DNA of 64,000 nt, from NCBI GenBank assembly GCA_965237575.1, contig CBDEGI010000004.1, positions 930,001 to 994,000 of the forward strand. The letters run 5' to 3'. The DNA comes from JAKZVK01 sp965237575. GTDB lineage: Bacteria; Acidobacteriota; Terriglobia; Bryobacterales; UBA6623. Positions 57,221 through 64,000 of the stretch are shown here, piece by piece. Position numbers and translations under genes: made by a program. The notes beneath the pieces were generated by a model. It saw nothing but the letters and a program-made list of their open reading frames with translations, made no database searches and was not told the origin of the DNA. How positions within the stretch are numbered: position 1 is the stretch's first letter; every line of letters starts with the position of its first letter.

Positions 57221-58852
57221 TCACGGCCGGATCAACGGTTGCGCGTGCGCCGTCGCATCCAAACACAAAGCAATGGTTTGCCGAGTATCCTTGGGGTCGA
57301 GAATAGCATCGACATGGCCACGAGCCGCCGACCACTTGGCATCGAGACAACGCTCGTAGTCGGCGCGAGTTCGGTCCATGGCTTCCGCTAGTTCCGCGCT
57401 GACGGCCTCGCCTTGCGATTTGAGGTGCTCCAACTCGGCCGCGTAGAGGGCCTGCACCGCCGACTCGCCTTCCATAACGCCCACCCTCGCCGTCGGCCAA
57501 CTGAAGATGAAGTCCGGATCGAACCCCTGTCCCGCCATGGCGTAGTAGCCTGCGCCGCTAGCGTGGCTCAGGGTGACGACAATCTTCGGCACGCGCGTGC
57601 AGGCCATGGTCTCGACCATCTCGGCCCCGGCGCGGATGATGCCGCTTTGCTCGGCCTCCAGACCCACCATGAAGCCGGTCACGTCCTGCAAGTACACCAG
57701 CGGCACTCCGGTACGGTCGCAACGCTCAACGAACTCCGCCACTTTGCGCGCGCTTTCGGTGTAGATGATCGCCCCCACACGCGCCTTCTTTCCCCGCAAG
57801 AAGCCACGCCGATTGCCGACGATGCCGACAGGCCGTCCCTCGATGCGGGCGTCAGTGCAGAGAACCTCGGGTGCGGCGTCCGCCTTGAACTCCAAGTAGC
57901 CCTCGCGGTCGATGACACGGAAGAGCACTTCCTGCACGTCGTAAGGCAGACGATGGTCCGCCGGCAGCACGGAGTAAATTTCCGTTTCATCGAGAAGAGG
58001 CGCGGACGCGTCGTGCTTCGGCGTGCAGGGCCGAGGCGGCAGGTCGGCCACCATCTGCCGGATCATCTCGATCGCATGGTCGTCGTTACGGGCCTTGTAG
58101 TGCGCGACGCCGCTGATTTCGGTATGCATGGCAGCGCCGCCGAGCGATTCGGCGTCGACGGTTTGGCCGATCGCACCCTTGACGAGGTTCGGTCCGCCCA
58201 GGCCCATGAAGCTGGTCTTCTCGACCATGATGATCACGTCGGAGAGTGCGGGCAGGTACGCGCCGCCCGCGATGCACGGTCCCATGACGGCCGAGATCTG
58301 CGGCACCTTGAGGACGCGGCGCATCAGCGAGTTGTTGTAGAAGATGCGCGCCCCGCCGTACTGCCCGGGAAAGATGCTCTCCTGGAACGGCAGGTTGATA
58401 CCCGAGGAATCAACCAAGTAGAGGATCGGGATCCGGCAGCGCATGGCGATCTCCTGCATGCGCACGATCTTGGGAACGGTCTCGGGCCACCAGGCCCCGG
58501 CCTTGACGGTCGAGTCGTTGGCGACGATTGCCACGGGGCGTCCGCTGACGTAGCCTACGCCTGTTACGACGCCTGCTGCGGGCGCACCGCCGTCGTAGCG
58601 GTCCCATGCGACCAGCAGGCCGATCTCCAGGAAGTGCGAGTCCGGGTCGACGAGCTTCTCGACGCGTTCGCGGGCGGTCAGCTTGCCGGCGCCGTGCTGC
58701 TTGGCGACCCGCGCCGCGCCGCCGCCCTCTCGAAGGCGGGCCTCCAGTTGGCGGACCCGCTCGACCAGCATCTGCATGTGGCCCGAGCGGGCCGTTCGCT
58801 CGCGGGCGTCGGGCCGGGCGAGGCCCGGCTGGGGTTCGAAGGAGGACGCCAT
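57221..58852 (-). CDS. Acyl-CoA carboxylase beta (carboxyltransferase) subunit
   Basis: This 543-residue protein has the two crotonase-like halves of biotin-dependent carboxyltransferases. The N-terminal half has GKLTARERVEKLVDPDSHFLE, YLVDSSGINLPFQE and GPCIAGGAYLPALSD (oxyanion hole). The C-terminal half has YLEFKADAAPEVLC, LVYLQDVTGFMVG and VTLSHASGAGYYAMAG. Length and motif set fit methylcrotonyl-CoA or propionyl/geranyl-CoA carboxylase beta subunits. The alpha (biotin carboxylase) subunit is not in the window. It transfers carboxyl from biotin to an acyl-CoA in the cytoplasm, and the exact acyl-CoA is not assigned. The ATG at 58852 is clear. Confidence 0.9.
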   Translation of the reverse strand: MASSFEPQPGLARPDARERTARSGHMQMLVERVRQLEARLREGGGAARVAKQHGAGKLTARERVEKLVDPDSHFLEIGLLVAWDRYDGGAPAAGVVTGVGYVSGRPVAIVANDSTVKAGAWWPETVPKIVRMQEIAMRCRIPILYLVDSSGINLPFQESIFPGQYGGARIFYNNSLMRRVLKVPQISAVMGPCIAGGAYLPALSDVIIMVEKTSFMGLGGPNLVKGAIGQTVDAESLGGAAMHTEISGVAHYKARNDDHAIEMIRQMVADLPPRPCTPKHDASAPLLDETEIYSVLPADHRLPYDVQEVLFRVIDREGYLEFKADAAPEVLCTDARIEGRPVGIVGNRRGFLRGKKARVGAIIYTESARKVAEFVERCDRTGVPLVYLQDVTGFMVGLEAEQSGIIRAGAEMVETMACTRVPKIVVTLSHASGAGYYAMAGQGFDPDFIFSWPTARVGVMEGESAVQALYAAELEHLKSQGEAVSAELAEAMDRTRADYERCLDAKWSAARGHVDAILDPKDTRQTIALCLDATAHAQPLIRP

Positions 58853-59124
58853 GAGACGTGTCGCGTTCTAGTCAGGATCGTATCACGGGGGTTCGAAGCT
58901 GGAATCGCCTGTAATGAGAAGGGTCCCCGTCTACAAGCCGCCGCCACAAAGCGTCGGCGGTCCCAGTCGGTGTCCGCGATATCGATCGCCACCTGGGCCT
59001 CCTCCATTCCGCGCGAGCTTGTCAATTGTCTAGCGCCCGCCCGTCTTGAGTGCTATGTTACTGGTGTTTTAACCATCCGAGGCACTTTAGCAGTGAATTG
59101 CTGACGTACCCAAAGGAGACCGTT

Positions 59125-62100
59125 ATGCCCGCGGCTATTCGTTTTCGCAGAATCGACGTCACTCTGCTCCTTGCCGGCGTTTGTCTTGGCGTCGCTTCGC
59201 TCAGCGGGGGAAGCAGCGTCCCTCTGCCTTCAGGCCCAGCGAGTGAAGTTCGCTTCGAGCAAAACGCCGGACAATTCGACCCTGCCTTCGATGCCGCCGT
59301 ACGTCGCGGCGATTCCACGGTCCTGATCGGGGCCGGCCGAATCTATGTCCGGCTGAACAACGCCACAGACCACCAGTGGGCTGATGTCGAAATCGAATTG
59401 CGTGGCGCGAACCTCGAAGCGACCGCGGAGTTTGAGGATCGACTGCCGCTGCGAACCACCTACTTCCTCGGCGACGACCCCTCCCGCTGGCATGCCGGCG
59501 TCGGTAACTACTCGCGGGTGCTCTATCGCGACACCTATCCGGGCGTGGACCTTGTGTACTACGACAAAGCCAACCGGGTGGAATACGACTTCATCGTTGC
59601 GCCGGGTGTGGACCCGTCCACGATCGAACTAACCTTTACCGGAGTCGCCGAGATCAAGTCCGGCGACGAAGGAGACCTTGTTCTCGAGACCACCGCCGGG
59701 GACCTGATCGTCTCAACGCCCTTTGTCTACCAAGACTTCGACGGAGAGAGGCATCAAGTGGCTGCCGCCTTCGAGCGACGCGGCGCCCGTGGCGCCGGCT
59801 TCGCACTCGGGCCGTACGACCGTAGCCAACCCTTGATCATCGATCCCGGCCTCGAGATGGGAACCTTCGTCGGTGGCAGCGGCTTTGACAGCGTTCTCGG
59901 TGTCGCCGCTCTGGGAGATAACATCTGGGTGGTCGGCCAGACGAACTCTCCCGACTTCCCGGCGCCCGGCGGGGGTGATCCGCCACCTATCGCGGGCGAC
60001 ATTGACATGTTCGTCGCCGAGTACGTCCAGGTACAAGGGAAGGGCTCCGCCTTCGCTCGTGTGATGAAGAACCTGGTTTTCATCGGGGGCTCTGGGCGAG
60101 AGACGCCCACCACGATCAATATCGACGATGAGGGCCTCATTCACCTGGTCGGCACCACCGGGTCGGCGGATTTCCCCGTTACGCCCGACGCGGAGCAGCC
60201 GGAATACGGGGGCGGGTTGACAGACTTGTTCTTCACAGTGCTGCGGCTGGATATAGCCTCCGCGCTGTCCCCGGAGAGCGGCGGTGGGGCGATCTTCGAG
60301 GGACCGCCGCGAACCACTCAACCGCAAATGCAGTACTCGACAACGTTCGGTGGTAACGGCGAGGACGGCACCACCGCGGCGGGGCAAACACTCGAACTCG
60401 TTGTCCGCTCCGGAGGTAACGAGCTCCCCCTCTGGTGCACTTTCAATTTCGGAGTCACCGACTCCACCGATTTCCCGAGCACTCCATTTGGCCGCAGCGA
60501 GCTGAGCGGCCCCGCGGACGGCTTCGTCCTCACGAACTGTTTGAACAGGCCCGGCCAGACGCCCTCGGTCGTGAAGGCGTTCGCCGGCCTGTTCGGAGGA
60601 AGCGGCCGGGAACTCGGAGGCGACGTGGTGGTGGTGCGGGTGGGCCCACGAACCAGAGTCGGCAAGATCGACTACGGGGACTCGAAGGACAGGGCCGCGC
60701 CGGCCGATGCTATCTTGCCACAGCCGAACCCGGGACAGAACACCGATGCTTTCCTTGAAATACTCGACCCAATCGACTTGTCCCTCGACGACACCTTCAG
60801 CTTTGAAGACGGCTTTAGCACCTACCTGGGGGCCGACGGCGACGAATTCATGGCTCGGTTGACGGCGATCGAGCAGACCGACCCCGACGTGGACCCGACC
60901 TTCTTTCCGGTCATCTCGGTGGCTTCTCAATCCGAGACTGCACCCATTCCGGATATCGGCGGAGTTCCGTTCGAAGAACCGAACCCCGGGGGCGTTACAC
61001 CGTTTGTCGCCATTCTTAATTCGACCTTGACCGGGGCGATTGCCGGCAAGTGGGTCGGCGGGTCCGGTACGGACTTACTCGCCGAGATGGTTTACGACCC
61101 CGCGAGCGGTTGCTTGACACTCTTTGGCCTAGCGGAATTGGACTTCGACATTTCCGACAATGCGTTCCAAACAGACCCCGGGGAGGGCTTCGAGGGGTTT
61201 ATCGAGAAGAACTGCCACACCATCCCCGCGCTGGATGAACCGACCGACCCCGCCCTGATCTTCTCCGACGGCTTCGAGTCGGGCGACACCACTGCTTGGA
61301 CGAACCTGCTGCCAGCCCCCGAAGTAGCTCGTCCAAAGTTCGGAGGACAGGATGCGGACCGCGCCCTCGATGCAACAACAACAGCGAGCGGCAATGATGT
61401 GATCGTCGGCCAGACGAGTTTTATTGACAGCACCTCGTCGGCTGCGAAAGGGACTGGCTCACGTGGTTTCCCCGTCACTGAAAACGCGCCTCAGCCCACG
61501 CCCGGCGGAGGTGAGTCCGACGGTTTCATCATCGAGGTGTTTATCCCTCTGCTGCGGGGCAACGCCATTCTGGGCGCGGCGGATTTCGGTTTCCGGGGAA
61601 CGTCCGGCATTGCTCCTCAGGAGATCATGACGATCTTCATCGCCCGGGGCGGCCCGGAAACCCCCATCGGCCTCACTCTCGACGACGACGGCAAGGTAAC
61701 GACCCAACTCGGTCCGACTCGTGTCCTCTTCAATGGCGTGCCGGGACCGATGGTTGCGACATCTCTCAACCAGGTGAGCGCCGTGGTCCCGTCTTCGATG
61801 CCCGCCAAGGGGCCTCCGGGAGAGGTGATCGTTGAAGTCGAGGTTGATGGGCAGCGTTCCAACCGGGTGCGATTCACCGAGGCGGAGGCGAATCCGGCCC
61901 TCTTCGCTCTGAACGCACAGGGGTTCGGGCAGGGAGCGATCCTCAACCCCAACTTCACGGTCAACGGACCGGAGAATCCCTCCGACAGCTTCATCGTTGT
62001 CTATGGGACCGGTGGTGGTCCGAATGACGTTCCTTGCCCCGACGGCGAACTGGCGCCGGGCGCCGAGCCGTTCCCTCGACTCACACTGCCTCAGCGCGCC

Positions 62101-62274
62101 TTAGTGGACGGAGCGGAGGCGCAGTTGCCGTACGCGGGTTCGGCGCCGGGCTTGGTCTGCGGCGTCAACCAGTGGAACGTCGTACCGACGAACAACCCAA
62201 GCGGTGTCGTATCTATCCAGGTTTGCGCGGGCGAGAACTGCAGCCAGGAAGGCATCACGGCAGCGTTCGAATAG
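59125..62274 (+). CDS. Large secreted SBBP-type protein with TIGR03437-like C-terminus
   Basis: About 1,049 residues, starting MPAAIRFRRIDVTLLLAGVC after AAAGGAGACC. The N-terminal domain (about 40-250: FEQNAGQFDPAFDA, YFLGDDPSRWHAGV, VLYRDTYPGVDLVYYDKANR, LIIDPGLEMGTFVGG) is the module that precedes beta-propeller SBBP repeats. Repeats follow (VGQTNSPDFPAP, VGTTGSADFPVT, YSTTFGGNGEDGT). A linker has GDTTAWTNL, and the C-terminal domain (ILGAADF, VLFNGVPGPMVATSLNQVSA, FALNAQGFGQGAILN, FIVVYGTGGG) matches TIGR03437, typical of Solibacter-like Acidobacteria. It is extracellular; no enzymatic site was recognised. Confidence 0.85.
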   Translation: MPAAIRFRRIDVTLLLAGVCLGVASLSGGSSVPLPSGPASEVRFEQNAGQFDPAFDAAVRRGDSTVLIGAGRIYVRLNNATDHQWADVEIELRGANLEATAEFEDRLPLRTTYFLGDDPSRWHAGVGNYSRVLYRDTYPGVDLVYYDKANRVEYDFIVAPGVDPSTIELTFTGVAEIKSGDEGDLVLETTAGDLIVSTPFVYQDFDGERHQVAAAFERRGARGAGFALGPYDRSQPLIIDPGLEMGTFVGGSGFDSVLGVAALGDNIWVVGQTNSPDFPAPGGGDPPPIAGDIDMFVAEYVQVQGKGSAFARVMKNLVFIGGSGRETPTTINIDDEGLIHLVGTTGSADFPVTPDAEQPEYGGGLTDLFFTVLRLDIASALSPESGGGAIFEGPPRTTQPQMQYSTTFGGNGEDGTTAAGQTLELVVRSGGNELPLWCTFNFGVTDSTDFPSTPFGRSELSGPADGFVLTNCLNRPGQTPSVVKAFAGLFGGSGRELGGDVVVVRVGPRTRVGKIDYGDSKDRAAPADAILPQPNPGQNTDAFLEILDPIDLSLDDTFSFEDGFSTYLGADGDEFMARLTAIEQTDPDVDPTFFPVISVASQSETAPIPDIGGVPFEEPNPGGVTPFVAILNSTLTGAIAGKWVGGSGTDLLAEMVYDPASGCLTLFGLAELDFDISDNAFQTDPGEGFEGFIEKNCHTIPALDEPTDPALIFSDGFESGDTTAWTNLLPAPEVARPKFGGQDADRALDATTTASGNDVIVGQTSFIDSTSSAAKGTGSRGFPVTENAPQPTPGGGESDGFIIEVFIPLLRGNAILGAADFGFRGTSGIAPQEIMTIFIARGGPETPIGLTLDDDGKVTTQLGPTRVLFNGVPGPMVATSLNQVSAVVPSSMPAKGPPGEVIVEVEVDGQRSNRVRFTEAEANPALFALNAQGFGQGAILNPNFTVNGPENPSDSFIVVYGTGGGPNDVPCPDGELAPGAEPFPRLTLPQRALVDGAEAQLPYAGSAPGLVCGVNQWNVVPTNNPSGVVSIQVCAGENCSQEGITAAFE

Positions 62275-63700
62275 GGCGGCTCTCCGACTTGTCAGACAGA
62301 GACTCTTCAGCGTGCCGCTTGACGGCGCCGTTGCTGGGGCTCTGGCCGGCAACGCGGGCTACCACCCTGGCGTTCGCGCGTGACCGCCCGTTGCCATTCA
62401 TGTTAATCAGGAAATGGGGCGGCTCATGATCCTCACTGACGTAATGCCGCAGTAGTGTCAAGTACCGGGAAACCAACTCCGGCATGAGGAAGTGGTCGCG
62501 GACATGCTCCCGGCCGCGTTCCCCGAGCGCCGCCGCTTCGTGCGGATCGTCGAGAAAACGCGCCATCAGCCGCGCGACAGCGTCAACGTCTTTGGGCTCG
62601 ACGAGGTAACCGGTGACTCCGTCGACCACCTGCTTCGGGATACCCCCGGCGGTGGAGCCGATCACCGGCGTCCCCTGCCACAGCGCCTCGGAGACCACCA
62701 GCCCGAACCCCTCGCGGGTTGAGATGTGAACGAACACCCGCGCCAAGTGGGCGAGCGCACCCACGACCTGATCGTTGTTCGCCACGTTGACCAAGAAACG
62801 GATGTCGGGGTCATCGCCGGCCTCCTGCTGAAGCGACTCGAGCATCGCGCCGCCCTCGGGGTCGTCTGAGGCGGTGTTGCCGAGAAAGATCAAATAGGGC
62901 GGCTCCGCGTACGTCCTCTCCTCGCGCAGTCTCTTGAAGGCCTTGATGATCGTAGCCTGGTTCTTGTGGATGTCGTAGCGCGAAACGGCCGCCAAGATCG
63001 GCCGGTCAGGATCGATATTGTGCTCGTTGAATAGCGGCGTCAGGATGTCGAGCGCCTCGCGGTCGGAGTAGTCGTGGTTCTTCTCCGCCAGCGGATCGAT
63101 ACAGGGCGCGATCTCGTACACCGGCTTCCGCACGCCCTGCCCCACGAACTCGGGTTGCGTGAAGACGGCCCCCGCGCACTGGTTGATGTAAGGCAGCAGC
63201 GCTCGCCAAAGCAGCCGATTCGGCTCCGACGTATCGATGTGGCAGCGCCAGATCACGTGGCCCGACAGTACGCCCGCCGCCGTCAAGGCCAAGGGCTGCG
63301 GATCGTGCAGGACGATCATGTCCGAGCTGATGTAGGCGTTCTCGGCGTTCTGTTCAATCGTGTCGAGATACTCGCCGAAGATCTCCTCGAGCGAGATGGG
63401 CCGCTCGACCCCCTGGAGAAGGTTGTGAAACTTTTTAGTGATCTGGAAAAACTCCGGACGGCCCTTGATCGCGCACCAGTGGGCGTCGATGCCCAGCCCG
63501 CGGGCCAGCGGCACAACGCTGCGGAGCTTCTCCGCAACGCCCCCGCCTTGCAAGGTCGAGTTTACGCTGACCCAGCTCCTTCCTTCGCAGGCGCCGGCCA
63601 AGCGTTTCAACTGCTCCACCCGGACCGATCCGATGAACGGACGATAGTCGTCGGCGGTCCGCGTGAAGGAGGGTTCGTAGCTTTCCAGATTGTGTGTCAT
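62255..63700 (-). CDS. TreT-like trehalose synthase glycosyltransferase (GT4)
   Basis: This 481-residue protein matches trehalose glycosyltransferring synthase-type GT4 enzymes. The N-terminal Rossmann domain has SVNSTLQGGGVAEKLRSVVPLA and WCAIKGRPEFFQITKKFHN. The linker and acceptor site carry MIVLHDPQPLAL and VIWRCHIDTSEPN. The C-terminal domain has ILAAVSRYDIHKNQATIIKAF and the donor-binding HISTREGFGLVVSEALWQGTPVIGS (the E-x7-E motif). It would make trehalose from a nucleotide-glucose and glucose in the cytoplasm. A short extra tail follows residue 440. Its stop overlaps the end of the convergent SBBP gene. Upstream (63701-63877) no gene was recognised. Confidence 0.85.
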   Translation of the reverse strand: MTHNLESYEPSFTRTADDYRPFIGSVRVEQLKRLAGACEGRSWVSVNSTLQGGGVAEKLRSVVPLARGLGIDAHWCAIKGRPEFFQITKKFHNLLQGVERPISLEEIFGEYLDTIEQNAENAYISSDMIVLHDPQPLALTAAGVLSGHVIWRCHIDTSEPNRLLWRALLPYINQCAGAVFTQPEFVGQGVRKPVYEIAPCIDPLAEKNHDYSDREALDILTPLFNEHNIDPDRPILAAVSRYDIHKNQATIIKAFKRLREERTYAEPPYLIFLGNTASDDPEGGAMLESLQQEAGDDPDIRFLVNVANNDQVVGALAHLARVFVHISTREGFGLVVSEALWQGTPVIGSTAGGIPKQVVDGVTGYLVEPKDVDAVARLMARFLDDPHEAAALGERGREHVRDHFLMPELVSRYLTLLRHYVSEDHEPPHFLINMNGNGRSRANARVVARVAGQSPSNGAVKRHAEESLSDKSESRPIRTLP

Positions 63701-63877
63701 TGTCTTCGTCTCTGCTCATCGGCAGTAGTTCAAGATTCCCAGGGAGTCGTCGTCCCTGGGGAGCATTCGTGGGGCGCGCGTCAAGCAATCCGCAACCACC
63801 ACCGTTTCAAGCCCCGCCGGCAAGCCTCCCCGGGCAGAGACCTGAAACATTTCTGCAATAAATTGTTTTGGGCCATA

Positions 63878-64000
63878 TGGGGTATCCACTTGACTCAGGT
63901 AGCCCCTAGGCGTTGTGGTTTGGTCGATCCATGGACGCCAGCACACTGCACCCAGAATGCACCCTGGGGCGCCAGACGCCGGTCTGCAGGCAATTGGGCC
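63878..64000 (+). mobile_element. MITE copy 2, truncated by the window end
   Basis: The left terminal repeat TGGGGTATCCACTTGACTCA and the following 100 bases are identical to 22462-22584. Both copies are in the same orientation in the window. The right end lies beyond 64000. It sits about 180 bases upstream of the leftward glycosyltransferase start. Confidence 0.9.

Noticed and set aside
57413..59104. 563-residue plus-strand open frame opposite the carboxylase beta gene
   Set aside because: It is antisense to a clearly conserved gene; such long frames arise from high GC at third positions. It has His/Arg/Val-rich composition and no family features.
59713..60930. 405-residue minus-strand frame within the SBBP gene
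   Set aside because: Shadow of a well supported gene; no recognisable domain.
1..64000. CRISPR array, rRNA operon or replication origin
   Set aside because: No regularly spaced short repeats, rRNA sequence or DnaA-box cluster was seen on either strand.

Overview
This is a high-GC bacterial window, probably from an uncultured member of the Acidobacteriota. The indicators are an SBBP-type secreted protein with a TIGR03437-like C-terminus, a large Oar/CarboxypepD_reg-type TonB-dependent receptor, several secreted FG-GAP/ASPIC (CRTAC1-like) proteins, PVC-type heme proteins, and the combination of DUF6152-like, DUF6644-like and 'WG-PDLQG-W' secreted proteins. The phylum is inferred from gene content only; there is no rRNA gene in the window.

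Layout. (1) 1-4.5 kb is a graveyard of mobile DNA: two degenerate group II introns that have lost most of the maturase gene, a truncated IS481-type transposase, and an ISAzo13-type element whose two reading frames overlap at an A7 slippery site. (2) 4.5-5.8 kb is a decayed sialidase-like gene. (3) 6.1-13.5 kb holds a nucleoside phosphorylase and then a cluster of uncharacterised envelope proteins: three 'WG-PDLQG-W' secreted proteins, a DUF6152-like protein, two DUF6644-like membrane proteins and two cytochrome c'-like proteins. (4) 14-31.8 kb has an amidohydrolase, a diheme cytochrome c with a PQQ alcohol dehydrogenase carrying a lanthanide-type DxD, a frameshifted PVC-type cytochrome, a ceramidase-like gene split by a 272-bp MITE, a hydroxypyruvate isomerase-like protein, a sulfatase, a CRTAC1 protein, a DUF1080 protein and a TPR lipoprotein. 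(5) 32-45.3 kb runs rightward: a TonB-dependent receptor broken by a 59-bp duplication, a CRTAC1-thioredoxin-TPR fusion, a second CRTAC1 protein and a ceramidase-like/LamG enzyme, opposed by a CehA/McbA-type metallohydrolase. (6) 45.3-50.7 kb is a second mobile and degraded island: IS6-type, rve-type and IS1-type transposases, two broken TIR-domain genes, remnants of an extracellular contractile injection system, and the 3' part of a tRNA-His. (7) 51.4-63.7 kb is mostly stable chromosome: secG, tpiA, two thioredoxin-like proteins, a secreted HExxH protein, a sialidase-like protein, an acyl-CoA carboxylase beta subunit, a large SBBP protein and a TreT-like glycosyltransferase. A second copy of the MITE runs off the right end.

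Functionally, most intact genes encode exported proteins: an outer-membrane receptor, hydrolases (sulfatase, ceramidase-like, sialidase-like, DUF1080, metallohydrolase) and periplasmic redox proteins. This suggests scavenging of complex organic matter coupled to a periplasmic oxidation chain. The genome is in flux: four short direct duplications lie beside broken reading frames, gene fragments derived from neighbouring paralogues are present, and the MITE and IS ends occur in more than one copy. Some of these could be assembly errors and should be checked against reads.
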